NCBI GenBank assembly: GCA_049840475.1
Contig: JASGKX010000001.1
Location: 1,612,001 to 1,676,000, forward strand
Direction of reading: 5' to 3'
Length of the DNA stretch: 64,000 nucleotides
Source: JBGVSA01 sp049840475
GTDB taxonomy: Bacteria > Pseudomonadota > Gammaproteobacteria > Burkholderiales > Rhodocyclaceae
Positions 1 to 8,403 of the stretch are shown in pieces. The translations under genes and the position numbers were made by a program. The notes under the pieces were generated by a model. The model made no database searches and was not told the DNA's origin. It worked only from the letters and a program-made list of their open reading frames with translations. How positions within the stretch are numbered: the first letter of the stretch is position 1; the number at the start of each line of letters is the position of its first letter.

Positions 1-16
1 CTCTCGAAGCCTAGCC

Positions 17-35
17 GATTGCGGTGGCCGCAATC
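17..35. terminator. 8-bp hairpin at the left edge
   Basis: A perfect 8-bp stem (17-24 with 28-35) is closed by a 3-base loop. No T-run follows on either strand, so it is only a weak terminator candidate for whatever lies to the left. I see no supportable gene in the rest of 1-179. Confidence 0.25.
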
Positions 36-134
36 TGGACTACATCAGCTTTCTAGTGGGTATTGCGAAATTTCCTAAGGGTGCCGGCCGGTGTTGAGGC
101 CGGTTGCGGCGCGTGATTGTCCCACAGGCGGGTG

Positions 135-156
135 CGGACCGGTGAATCCCGGTCCG
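135..156 (-). terminator. Hairpin downstream of the dynamin-like gene
   Basis: An 8-bp perfect stem (135-142 with 149-156) and a 6-base loop lie 24 bp after the stop codon of the minus-strand GTPase gene. There is no U-tract, so it may slow polymerase or protect the 3' end rather than act as a classical terminator. Confidence 0.3.
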
Positions 157-179
157 GGTTCGGCAGGGCAGAGGGGCGG

Positions 180-2138
180 TCAGGCGGCCAGGGTGGCCGC
201 TGCCGGAGTCGGCTCGGCGGGTGCGAGCGCGCGTTCGATGGCGGCCTGCATGCCGCGTAGTTCTTCGAGCTGACGCAACAGCACGGTTTCGTGCTGGTTG
301 AGTTCGTCGATGCGCTCTTCCAGCGTGCCGGTGGCCTCATAGACGCGCTTGACGCTTTCCAGGCGACGCTTGAGCTGCAACTGATACTCGCGCACTTGCG
401 TCTCCAGCGGCGCCATGACGGCGCGCAGCCATTGTTCGACGTCGCGGTTGGCGATCTCGAACGTGCGGCGCGCCTCTGTGGCAATGGTCTCGAAGAATCG
501 TTGCGTGACCGTGCCCTTCCACTGCGTGATCATGGTGCCCACACTGTTGAGCTGGTCGTTGAAGGCTGTTTCGAGCTTAGTGATCTCGCGCTGGTAGCGG
601 AAGGTAGAAAAGCTCGTCGGCGGCGCCAGCTTCAACCCGTGCTCGACCGACAGGCGTTTGTACATGGCGTCGAGCATGGTGGTGATTTCGGTGACTTCCT
701 GCGAAGACTTCAGCAGATTGCCGCGCAGCGTGTCGAAGAATTCGACCATGGCGCCGCGCAGGTCGCGCGAAAAGTTGGCGTCGAGCATGGCTTCGCGCGT
801 ACGGCGGGTTTCCACACGCACGGCGTCCAAGCCGATATGTGCCAGCAGCTTGTTCGACAAATTGGTAAAGACGCTGCGCACGGCGTGGTACTTCTGCAGG
901 CCCTGTTCAAATTCTTCTTTTTCCGTGCGGACCTTGCGCATCATGTATTCGATGACGCTTTGATTCTTGCCGCGCAGGTCGGACATTTCGCGCAGTTGCT
1001 CGCGCAGGCCCGACAGGCGTGCTTCGAGCAGTTCCACCACGCGGCCGACGATCTCGCTGGCTTCGCTCAGTGCGGATTCGGTAAGTATCTGCTGGCGGGC
1101 GGGCAGCAATTCGTGGCTGAGCGCACGTTCCAGGCTTTCGATACGCGAACGGTCAAGCAGCGGCTGGTCGTGATTGACCTTGGCCAGCAGCGCTTTTTGC
1201 GCCGAAACCGGAAAGACCTGCCGCGATTCGATGCCGAGCGTTTCGGCCACCGAACTCACTTGCCGGCTGATTTCGCTTTCGATAGTGGTGTCGGAGCGAA
1301 GGCCGTCCCAGAGGCCATCGATCTTGTTGAGCACTACCATGCGGCCGCGCTTCTGCGTGCGGCCGGTGTTGACCTGATTGTTCCAGACCGCCAGATCGCT
1401 CTGCGTGACGCCGGTATCAGCGGCCAGCACGAACAGCAGTGCATGGGCGCTCGGCAGCAGCGACAGCGTCAGTTCGGGCTCAGAACCGATGGCGTTGAGC
1501 CCCGGCGTGTCGACGATCACCAGCCCTTGTTCGAGCAGCGGGTGCGGGAACTGGATGATGGCGTGGCGCCAGCGGGCAACCTCTACCTGCCCATCGGCGT
1601 CCGGGCGGGCGCCGGCCATGCCGGTTTCGTCCACCACGAAGCCCAGGCGTTCAGCTTCGGCGCGCGGCACGCGCAGGGTTTCGCTCACGCGGCGGAGCGC
1701 GCGTTCGACGCTGCCAGCATCGCGCACGTCAAAAGGTTCGAACACCCATTCGGCCGGCGCGCGGCGCAGGTCGTTCATGCTTTCGCGGCGCGCGCGCGTG
1801 TCGATGGGTAGCAGGCGCACGCCAGGCGTCTGGCCGTTTTCCCATTGCAGCTCGGTCGGGCACATGGTTGTGCGGCCGGCCGACGAGGGCAGAACGCGCT
1901 TGCCATATTCGGCAAAGAAGATGGCGTTGATCAGCTCGGATTTGCCGCGCGAGAACTCGGCGACGAAGGCCACGACGAGCTTGTCTTCGCGCAAGCGTTC
2001 CAGCAGGTGTTGCAGTCGCAGGTCCGATTGCGCGTCGCCGACTTCCGTTTCGGTCAACCACGAGCGCAGGTGCTGGATCGCGCCCGAAACGTTGGAGCGC
2101 CAGGCGGCATAAGCGGAAAAGCGATCGATAAGGGACAT
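180..2138 (-). CDS. Dynamin-like GTPase
   Basis: Predicted cytoplasmic dynamin-superfamily GTPase of 652 residues. It should bind and hydrolyse GTP, probably at the inner membrane; its target is unknown. Visible G-domain motifs are the P-loop AEFSRGKS (60-67), G3 DTPG (210-213) and G4 NKID (271-274). From about residue 340 to 640 the chain is charged and heptad-rich, as expected for a dynamin stalk, and no clear transmembrane segment is seen. The Gly that usually opens the P-loop is Ala60. The ATG at 2138 has no strong ribosome-binding site. The gene stands alone, 147 bp downstream of mutM on the same strand; bacterial dynamins often come as neighbouring pairs and no partner is present. The family is firm, the role is inference. 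Confidence 0.85.
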   Translation of the reverse strand: MSLIDRFSAYAAWRSNVSGAIQHLRSWLTETEVGDAQSDLRLQHLLERLREDKLVVAFVAEFSRGKSELINAIFFAEYGKRVLPSSAGRTTMCPTELQWENGQTPGVRLLPIDTRARRESMNDLRRAPAEWVFEPFDVRDAGSVERALRRVSETLRVPRAEAERLGFVVDETGMAGARPDADGQVEVARWRHAIIQFPHPLLEQGLVIVDTPGLNAIGSEPELTLSLLPSAHALLFVLAADTGVTQSDLAVWNNQVNTGRTQKRGRMVVLNKIDGLWDGLRSDTTIESEISRQVSSVAETLGIESRQVFPVSAQKALLAKVNHDQPLLDRSRIESLERALSHELLPARQQILTESALSEASEIVGRVVELLEARLSGLREQLREMSDLRGKNQSVIEYMMRKVRTEKEEFEQGLQKYHAVRSVFTNLSNKLLAHIGLDAVRVETRRTREAMLDANFSRDLRGAMVEFFDTLRGNLLKSSQEVTEITTMLDAMYKRLSVEHGLKLAPPTSFSTFRYQREITKLETAFNDQLNSVGTMITQWKGTVTQRFFETIATEARRTFEIANRDVEQWLRAVMAPLETQVREYQLQLKRRLESVKRVYEATGTLEERIDELNQHETVLLRQLEELRGMQAAIERALAPAEPTPAAATLAA

Positions 2139-2285
2139 GGCTGGGCCGGATTCCTAGGCTCGAGACAAGAAGGATCAGTATCTTCTGGCGGCAAGAATAT
2201 CCGTATTCCGATCGTCTCCGTCGAACACGCCCGAGGGCCGTTACGGGCGGACGATTTTTGATGATGGGCGGGTCGGAGTGCGCCG

Positions 2286-3095
2286 TCAGTGCTGGCAGAA
2301 AGGGCAATAGAAGGTCGAGCGCTGTCCCATGACAAGGCGTCGGATTTCTCGCCCACACACGCGACAGGCCTCGCCTTCGCGGCCGTAGGCGAAATACTGT
2401 TGCTGGAAGTAACCGCGCGACCCGTCGCTGGCGACGAAGTCACGCAGGGTGCTGCCGCCTGCTGCCAGCGCGTCGGTCAGTGTTGCCTTGATTTCACCGA
2501 CCAGCCGCGTGCAGCGCTCGCGCGACAGGCGCCCGGCAGGCGTCTTGGGGTTGATCCGCGCCCGGAACAGGCTTTCGGATGCGTAGATGTTGCCGACACC
2601 GACAACCACGGCGGCATCCATGATGAATAGTTTGACCGGCGTCTTGCGGCCCCGGCTGGCTTGGTACAGGTATTCACCGTCGAAATCGTCGGTCAGCGGT
2701 TCGACGCCAAGTCCGCCCAACAGCGGGTGGTCGTCGCCGATGGGTAGCCACAGCATGGCGCCGAAGCGGCGCGGGTCGTGGTAGCGCAGCACCTGATCGC
2801 CGAAAACGATGTCCACATGGTCGTGTAGGCGCAGGGGCGTGCCGATGGGTAAAACACGCAAAGTCCCTGTCATGCCCAGATGAACGATCAATGTGCCGGC
2901 GGCGGTTTCCACCAGCAGGTATTTCGCCCGCCGTCCGAAGCGCACCACCTGCTGCCCCCGCAACAGGCCTGCCAGATCGGTGGGCACTGGATAGCGCAGG
3001 CTGCCATTGCGCACCACCACGTCAGTGATGGTCGCACCGGTCAGGAGTTCGGCGACGCCGCGGCGGGTGACTTCGACTTCTGGTAGTTCGGGCAT
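2286..3095 (-). CDS. mutM: Formamidopyrimidine-DNA glycosylase
   Basis: Base-excision repair glycosylase and AP lyase that removes 8-oxoguanine and formamidopyrimidines from DNA. The 269 residues fit the family. The N-terminus MPELPEVE supplies the catalytic Pro2 and Glu3, the conserved lysine lies in GRRAKYLL, and the C-terminus is a zinc finger C-x2-C-x16-C-x2-C ending in YCPFC. The frame is open to an ATG at 3152, but that start would bury the catalytic proline, so 3095 is chosen. It is divergent from the TPR gene, with 164 bp between the starts. Confidence 0.97.
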   Translation of the reverse strand: MPELPEVEVTRRGVAELLTGATITDVVVRNGSLRYPVPTDLAGLLRGQQVVRFGRRAKYLLVETAAGTLIVHLGMTGTLRVLPIGTPLRLHDHVDIVFGDQVLRYHDPRRFGAMLWLPIGDDHPLLGGLGVEPLTDDFDGEYLYQASRGRKTPVKLFIMDAAVVVGVGNIYASESLFRARINPKTPAGRLSRERCTRLVGEIKATLTDALAAGGSTLRDFVASDGSRGYFQQQYFAYGREGEACRVCGREIRRLVMGQRSTFYCPFCQH

Positions 3096-3259
3096 GTATG
3101 GAAATAAACGGGAATAATCGGCCCGCCGCTTGCTGTTACCATCGGCGGACATATTCTAGGGCTGTTCTCTTGTGGTTGGCCGTGCGCTACGCGGCCGTTG
3201 GTCAGGGAACGGCTGCGCGTCCAGATACTCCAACCCCGGGTCACCTTCGAGATAAAAAC

Positions 3260-4984
3260 ATGCCCAAGATTGCGCGCCTGACAAAGTCGATCATTGCTGC
3301 AGCTACCTGTGCGATCACGACATCAGCGGCGCTGGCGGCGACTCCGCCCAAGGCGCAGGAGGTCGCCGCCTCGACGACTGCCGGCCCGGCCAAGGAGCTC
3401 ACCGGCCAGTATGTATATGAGCTGATGCTGGCCGAGATCGCTGCTGCGCGCGGCGAATACCAACTCGCGGCGGCCGCCTATGTCGATCTGGCGCGCCGGA
3501 CGCAGGACGGCCGCATCGCGCGTCGTGCCACCGAAATTTCGTTGATGGGCCAGCAATTGCAGCAGGCCGGCGAAGCCGCCCGCCTGTGGGTGCAGGCTGA
3601 GCCGGACTCCGTGCCCGCCTTGCAGACGCTGGCCGTCGTACTGGCCAATGGTGCCGGCTCGGTCAGCGAGCTGGAGGCACCGGTGGCGCGTCTGCTGGCT
3701 TCGGGCTCGGCGCCGCTGGATTCCATGCTCATGCAGTTGCCGCGCCTCTATGCCCGCTACCCGGACAAGGCTGCGGTGGCGGCGTCGATCGAGCGACTCA
3801 CGCAGCCTTACATCAACATGCCCGAGGCTCACTTTGCGCGCGCCGTCGCATACGTCGGCGCGCAAGACACCGTGCGCGCTCAGAGCGAGGCCGCCGAAGC
3901 GCTGCGCCAGCGCCCGGATTGGGAAGCCGCCGCACTCCTGCGCGCGCAGTCTGCGCCGAAGGCACAGCAGGCTGACGCCATGGCACAGCTCAACGAGTTC
4001 GCCAAGCGCAATCCCATGGCTCGCGAGTCGCGCGTGCTGTATGCCCGTTGGTTGGTGTCCGAAAAGCGTTTCGACGAAGCGCGTGTGGCCTACGCCGATC
4101 TGAAGAAGAGCTTTCCTGAGGACGATGACATCGCCTACGTAGTTGTGGCTCTCGCCGTGCAGAGCGACGACTACGACACCGCCGAGCGCGAATTGCAGCG
4201 CCTCATCGACCGCAAATATCGTGACCCCGACCTGCTGCGCCTGCAGCTTGGCCAGGTGTACGAAGAGGCCGGTAACTCGGCGCGCGCGGTCGAGCAATAT
4301 CGCCAAGTGGGAGAAGGGCAGCATTACGCACCGGCGCAAGCCCGCATGGCGATGGTCATGGCCAAAAGCGGTGACGTCGCAGGCGCGCGGGCCTTGCTCG
4401 AAAAGGCTGCGGCTGCCGGCGACGAGGACGAATCCGCCGCTTACCTGATGGCCGAATCGCAAATGCTGCGCGACATCGGCCAGCCTGCCGAAGCGCAAAA
4501 GGTCATGGAGGGCCTGCTCGCCAAGCAGCCGGATAACCCGGAAGCCCTTTATGAGTCCGCCATGCTGGACGACCGTCTGAAAAACTACGACGGCATGGAA
4601 AAGAAGTTGCGCCGGCTCATTCAGCTCAAGCCCGACTACGCGCACGCCTACAACGCGCTGGGGTATTCGTTTGTCAACCGCAACGTACGCCTGGAGGAAG
4701 CCGAACGGCTGCTCACCAAGGCCATTGGTCTGGCGCCTGAAGATGCCGCCATCATGGATAGCGTGGGCTGGTTGCGCTATCGCATGGGGGATCTGCCCGG
4801 TGCGCTGGATATGCTCCAGCGGGCCTATGCGCGGCTCCAGGACAGCGAAGTCGCCGCTCACCTGGGTGAGGTGCAATGGAAGATGGGGCGCAAAGACGAT
4901 GCCCGTGCGACCTGGGATGACGCGCTCAAGGCCGCGCCGGACAGCCCCGCGCTGCGAGAGACGATCAAGCGCCTGACGCAGTAG
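3260..4984 (+). CDS. Exported tetratricopeptide-repeat protein
   Basis: 574-residue protein with a signal peptide (basic residues near the start, hydrophobic core, cleavage likely after SAALAA near residue 30) followed by TPR-type helical repeats over most of the length. The clearest repeats are near the C-terminus, with Tyr/Ala patterns such as AYNALGYSF and DSVGWLRYRMGD. TPR proteins are scaffolds, and a periplasmic or outer-membrane-associated role is likely. It sits 11 bp upstream of lolB and so is probably co-transcribed with lolB and ispE, a common betaproteobacterial order. The frame is open upstream to 3098, but only the ATG at 3260 gives a proper signal peptide. The exact function is not known to me. 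Confidence 0.88.
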   Translation: MPKIARLTKSIIAAATCAITTSAALAATPPKAQEVAASTTAGPAKELTGQYVYELMLAEIAAARGEYQLAAAAYVDLARRTQDGRIARRATEISLMGQQLQQAGEAARLWVQAEPDSVPALQTLAVVLANGAGSVSELEAPVARLLASGSAPLDSMLMQLPRLYARYPDKAAVAASIERLTQPYINMPEAHFARAVAYVGAQDTVRAQSEAAEALRQRPDWEAAALLRAQSAPKAQQADAMAQLNEFAKRNPMARESRVLYARWLVSEKRFDEARVAYADLKKSFPEDDDIAYVVVALAVQSDDYDTAERELQRLIDRKYRDPDLLRLQLGQVYEEAGNSARAVEQYRQVGEGQHYAPAQARMAMVMAKSGDVAGARALLEKAAAAGDEDESAAYLMAESQMLRDIGQPAEAQKVMEGLLAKQPDNPEALYESAMLDDRLKNYDGMEKKLRRLIQLKPDYAHAYNALGYSFVNRNVRLEEAERLLTKAIGLAPEDAAIMDSVGWLRYRMGDLPGALDMLQRAYARLQDSEVAAHLGEVQWKMGRKDDARATWDDALKAAPDSPALRETIKRLTQ

Positions 4985-4995
4985 AATCTGCGCCC

Positions 4996-5562
4996 ATGCG
5001 CAAATTCCTCTGCTCGATCATTCTGCCGGTGCTGCTGGCCGCCTGTGCCAGCACGCCGCCCGCCCCGAAGGAAATCCCGCCGCGGCCCGCCCGGGAATCC
5101 ATCACTTCGTTCATCTTCGATGGCCGTGCCGTGGTCCGACAGGGACAAAAGGCCGACACGATGCGGATCTCGTGGCAGCACAGTCCGGCCGAAGACGACA
5201 TCGGTTTCGCCAATCCGCTGGGGCATGTGATGGCCGAGCTGCAGCGCGACTCGACCGGTGCGCGCTGGACGACTTCCGATGGCGAACGCTACGAAGCGCG
5301 CAGCCCGGACATGCTCATCTCGCGGCTGACTGATGCGCCCGTGCCGATCGATGCGCTGGCCTTGTGGGTGACGGGGCGCGTGCGTCCTGACGCTGCCGTA
5401 CAGCGCGACAATCTGGGCCGCATCGTGCAGGCCAGCGACGGTGGCTGGCTGCTGTCGATACAGAGCTACGAAAACGAAATGCCCAACGCCATGCCGAGCG
5501 TGCTTGAAGTGCGTCGTGGCACGCTGCAGATTCGACTGGCCATCGAGGTCTGGCAGCTTTGA
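4996..5562 (+). CDS. lolB: Outer-membrane lipoprotein insertion protein LolB
   Basis: LolB is the outer-membrane receptor that takes lipoproteins from the periplasmic carrier LolA and inserts them into the outer membrane. It has 188 residues with a lipoprotein signal ending in the lipobox LLAAC, with lipidated Cys17. The mature part shows the family pattern of a small beta-barrel-like fold, with W and G residues around RISWQHSPAEDD and the C-terminal LAIEVWQL. It lies 11 bp after the TPR gene, and its stop codon overlaps the ispE start by 4 bases, so lolB and ispE are probably translationally coupled. Confidence 0.93.
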   Translation: MRKFLCSIILPVLLAACASTPPAPKEIPPRPARESITSFIFDGRAVVRQGQKADTMRISWQHSPAEDDIGFANPLGHVMAELQRDSTGARWTTSDGERYEARSPDMLISRLTDAPVPIDALALWVTGRVRPDAAVQRDNLGRIVQASDGGWLLSIQSYENEMPNAMPSVLEVRRGTLQIRLAIEVWQL

Positions 5563-6449
5563 GCGTCACGACGCTGCATTGCCCGGCGCCGGCCAAGATC
5601 AATCTCTTCTTGCATGTCACCGGTCGTCGGCCGGATGGCTATCACACGCTGGAAACCGCCTTTCGGCTCCTCGACTACGGCGATGACATCGTCCTGGCCT
5701 TGCGCGAAGACGGACGCGTCGAGCGTACGACCGACGTTGAAGGCGTGCCCGCCGAACAGGACCTTGTCGTTCGCGCAGCTCGTCTTCTGCAAGAAAAAAC
5801 CGGCTGTTCGCTCGGCGTGGATATTGCCGTCACCAAACGGCTGCCCATGGGTGGCGGGCTAGGCGGGGGGAGTTCGGACGCTGCCAGCGTACTGCTGGGG
5901 CTCAATCGGCTGTGGGGTTTGGATCTGCCGCGAGCCACGTTGCAAGAGTGGGCGCTCGCGCTCGGTGCGGACGTCCCGTTCTTCGTTTTCGGCCGCACTG
6001 CGCTGGCCGGCGGTGTGGGCGAATCGCTTGAAGCGGTGGATGCGCCGCCAGCATGGTACGTCGTAGTCAAACCGCCGGTTTCGGTGCCGACACCACTAAT
6101 TTTTTCGTCAAAGGATTTGACTCGGAGTACCGAAGCGGCCATAATGCCGGGCTTCGCAGCACAGGCGGTCTTTGAAAGATTGTCGCGTGTTGGGCGGAAT
6201 GATCTGCAGCCTGTGGCGTGCAAATTGTTCCCGCCGGTTCGGCAGGCGATTGATGCCTTGCTGACAGCGAGCGCGGGTTTCGGCCTTCAAGGCGAAGTTC
6301 GCATGAGTGGTTCGGGAGCCTGTGTTTTTGCGGCTTTCGCAACTCAGAGTGATGCGCAGGCCGTTGCAGATTCGCTCACTGCACACTGGCAAGTGTTCGT
6401 CGCCCGCTCGCTGGATGTTCATCCCTTGCACAATCTTGTGCGGGCTTGA
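5559..6449 (+). CDS. ispE: 4-diphosphocytidyl-2-C-methyl-D-erythritol kinase
   Basis: GHMP-family kinase of the non-mevalonate isoprenoid pathway. It phosphorylates the 2-hydroxyl of CDP-methylerythritol with ATP in the cytosol. The 296 residues include the N-terminal substrate motif PAPAKINLFLHV and the glycine-rich ATP loop LPMGGGLGGGSSDAA. The start is TTG, nested in the lolB stop; no ATG gives the conserved N-terminus. Other pathway genes in this window are ispD and ispF near 46.3-47.5 kb. Directly downstream is tRNA-Gln and then prs, the usual order in Burkholderiales. Confidence 0.95.
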   Translation: MSVTTLHCPAPAKINLFLHVTGRRPDGYHTLETAFRLLDYGDDIVLALREDGRVERTTDVEGVPAEQDLVVRAARLLQEKTGCSLGVDIAVTKRLPMGGGLGGGSSDAASVLLGLNRLWGLDLPRATLQEWALALGADVPFFVFGRTALAGGVGESLEAVDAPPAWYVVVKPPVSVPTPLIFSSKDLTRSTEAAIMPGFAAQAVFERLSRVGRNDLQPVACKLFPPVRQAIDALLTASAGFGLQGEVRMSGSGACVFAAFATQSDAQAVADSLTAHWQVFVARSLDVHPLHNLVRA

Positions 6450-6516
6450 ACGGATACGATAGAATTGAGAGATTCGCCAAAAATGCAGTGCGGTGGATCT
6501 CGACACAGCTTACTGC

Positions 6517-6593
6517 TGGGGAGTCGCCAAGTTGGTCAAGGCACCGGATTTTGATTCCGGCATTCGAAGGTTCGAATCCTTCTTCCCCAGCCA
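6517..6593 (+). tRNA. tRNA-Gln (anticodon TTG)
   Basis: 77-nt cloverleaf with an encoded CCA end (6591-6593). The acceptor stem TGGGGAG (6517-6523) pairs with TTCCCCA near the 3' end, with one G-T pair, and the T-arm loop reads TTCGAAT. The anticodon arm has a 5-bp stem CCGGA/TCCGG and loop TTTTGAT, placing anticodon TTG at 6551-6553, which reads CAA (Gln). It lies between ispE and prs. Confidence 0.97.
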
Positions 6594-6601
6594 AAAATAA
6601 T

Positions 6602-6634
6602 CGGGCAGGCCGTCTCATCGAGGCGGGCTGCCCG
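6602..6634. terminator. Strong hairpin between tRNA-Gln and prs
   Basis: A 15-position stem with a single G-G mismatch (6602-6616 with 6620-6634) and a 3-base loop begins 9 bases after the tRNA CCA end. No T-run follows on the plus strand, so it could help tRNA 3' processing or act as a partial terminator before prs. It ends 40 bp before the prs start codon. Confidence 0.5.
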
Positions 6635-6673
6635 AATGCTTTCAGCACTAGCACGACGGCGTGAGGCACCCCG

Positions 6674-7630
6674 ATGGCATACCGCAGCCTGATGGTTTTT
6701 ACCGGCAATGCAAACCCCAAGCTGGCCGGAGACGTGGTCAAGCGACTTGGCATTTCGATCGGGTCCGCGACCGTAGGGCGCTTCTCTGATGGTGAGGTGA
6801 ACGTCGAGCTGCTCGAGAACGTGCGCGGCAAGGACGTCTTTGTCCTGCAACCGACCTGCGTTCCGACCAACGACAACCTCATGGAGCTGATGATCATGGT
6901 CAACGCGCTCAAGCGCGCATCGGCCGGTCGTATCACCGCTGCCATTCCTTACTTCGGCTACGCCCGCCAGGACCGCCGTCCCCGTTCTGCCCGCGTCCCC
7001 ATTACCGCCAAGGTCGTCGCCAACATGCTGCAGGCCGTGGGCGTGCAACGCGTGCTGACCGTTGATCTGCATGCCGACCAGATTCAGGGTTTCTTCGATA
7101 TCCCGGTCGACAACATCTACGCCACGCCCTTGCTGCTGGATCATCTGCGCAAGGTTGAACCGCTGGAAGACCTTACCGTGGTCTCGCCGGATATCGGTGG
7201 TGTGGTGCGCGCCCGTGCGGTCGCCAAGCAGCTCGAATGCGATCTGGCCATCATCGACAAGCGTCGCCCGAAGGCCAACGTCTCCGAGGTGATGAACATC
7301 ATCGGTGACATCCAGGGGCGCACCTGCGTCATCGTCAACGACATCGTCAACACCGCCGGCACGCTGTGCAAGGCCGCGCAGGCATTGAAGGAAAAAGGCG
7401 CCAAGCGCGTCGTCGCCTACATCACCCACGCGGTGTTGTCGGGCGCGGCAATTTCGCGGATCGGCGAATCGGAACTCGACCAGGTGGTCGTCACCGATAC
7501 CATTCCGCTGCGCGAAGAAGGTCGCAACTGCGCCAAGATCAAGCAGGTGTCCATTGGTTCGTTGCTGGCCGACACGATGCTGCGTATCAGCAATGAAGAA
7601 TCCGTGAGCTCGCTGTTCCGCGACGAATAA
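6674..7630 (+). CDS. prs: Ribose-phosphate pyrophosphokinase
   Basis: PRPP synthase transfers pyrophosphate from ATP to ribose 5-phosphate, giving PRPP for nucleotide, histidine, tryptophan and NAD synthesis. It has 318 residues, with the metal/ribose motif DLHADQIQGFFDIPVDN (131-147) and the loop DKRRPKANVSEV. The PRPP-binding loop, normally two adjacent aspartates followed by [LIM]-[IV]-D-T-[AG]-G-T, reads V-N-D-I-V-N-T-A-G-T here. Asn222 and Asn226 replace acidic residues, each explained by one G-to-A change (GAC to AAC at 7337-7339 and 7349-7351). It is likely transcribed with or just after tRNA-Gln. The family is certain; whether the Asn residues are real and harmless is open. Confidence 0.96.
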   Translation: MAYRSLMVFTGNANPKLAGDVVKRLGISIGSATVGRFSDGEVNVELLENVRGKDVFVLQPTCVPTNDNLMELMIMVNALKRASAGRITAAIPYFGYARQDRRPRSARVPITAKVVANMLQAVGVQRVLTVDLHADQIQGFFDIPVDNIYATPLLLDHLRKVEPLEDLTVVSPDIGGVVRARAVAKQLECDLAIIDKRRPKANVSEVMNIIGDIQGRTCVIVNDIVNTAGTLCKAAQALKEKGAKRVVAYITHAVLSGAAISRIGESELDQVVVTDTIPLREEGRNCAKIKQVSIGSLLADTMLRISNEESVSSLFRDE

Positions 7631-7698
7631 TCTCGCAGCGTCATACGACGCTCACATACCGGTTTCGCAGTGGCGGGCAACCGCTGCTGTATTTGGAG

Positions 7699-7727
7699 GG
7701 CTCTCAGTCTGGTCGCGGACGAGAGCC
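7699..7727 (+). promoter_or_regulatory. Stem-loop in the rplY leader
   Basis: A 7-bp perfect stem (7699-7705 with 7721-7727) encloses a further 3-bp GTC/GAC helix. It ends 19 bases before the rplY ATG and just before the GGAG ribosome-binding site (about 7735-7738). In E. coli, rplY is known to be repressed by its own product acting on the mRNA leader, so an L25-binding role is plausible here but is only inference. Confidence 0.4.
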
Positions 7728-7746
7728 ATAATTTTGGAGAGTAACC

Positions 7747-8364
7747 ATGCAATTCACGTTCAAGGCTACCAAGCGCGCTGAACAGGGTACGGGTGCGAGC
7801 CGCCGCCTGCGTCGCGCTGGCGTCATCCCGGCAATCGTCTACGGTCAGGACAAGGACGCCGTCCAGATTTCTCTGGATCACAACGAGCTGTTCCACCTGC
7901 TGCGCAACGAGAAGTTCCACTCGTCCGTGCTGAGCATCGATGTTGAAGGCACGAACGAGACCGTCATTCTGCGTAACACGCAATGGCACCCGTTCCGCCA
8001 GATCGTTCTGCACCTGGACTTTCAGCGTGTCGATCCGAACCAGAAGCTGCACATCAAGGTGCCCCTGCACTTCATCAACGCCGACATCGCTCCGGGCGTG
8101 AAGCTGCAAAGCGGTATCGTGTCGCACGTCATGAACGAAGTTGAAGTGCAGTGCCTGCCTAGCAACCTGCCCGAGTTCATCGAAGTCAACCTGAAGGATC
8201 TGGCTGCTGGTCACTCGCTGCACGTTTCGCAACTGGCCCTGCCGGCAGGCGTCGAGCTGGTTGCTCACGGTGAAACCGACCCGGTCGTGGCTACCATCAC
8301 CATTCCGCGTGGCGTTGCCGCTGCCGAAGGTGAAGCCGCCGCTGCTGCGCCGGCTGCTGAGTAA
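7747..8364 (+). CDS. rplY: 50S ribosomal protein L25/general stress protein Ctc
   Basis: L25 binds 5S rRNA in the large subunit. The protein has 205 residues, the long CTC/TL5 form: an N-terminal 5S-binding beta-domain (about 1-95, including the start MQFTFKATKRAEQGTGASRR) plus a C-terminal TL5-like domain (about 100-185) and an Ala/Glu-rich tail. An AT-rich leader with GGAGAG precedes the ATG, and a hairpin lies just upstream. It is followed by pth 39 bp downstream, the classical rplY-pth pairing. Confidence 0.97.
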   Translation: MQFTFKATKRAEQGTGASRRLRRAGVIPAIVYGQDKDAVQISLDHNELFHLLRNEKFHSSVLSIDVEGTNETVILRNTQWHPFRQIVLHLDFQRVDPNQKLHIKVPLHFINADIAPGVKLQSGIVSHVMNEVEVQCLPSNLPEFIEVNLKDLAAGHSLHVSQLALPAGVELVAHGETDPVVATITIPRGVAAAEGEAAAAAPAAE

Positions 8365-8403
8365 TACGGCAATATCGATGAACAGGGTTCCGAGCGGGCC
8401 CGT

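Noticed and set aside
291..1811. 506-codon open frame antisense to the dynamin-like gene
   Set aside because: It is a mirror frame caused by high GC; the composition (His/Arg/Gln-rich) and lack of motifs contrast with the clear GTPase motifs on the other strand.
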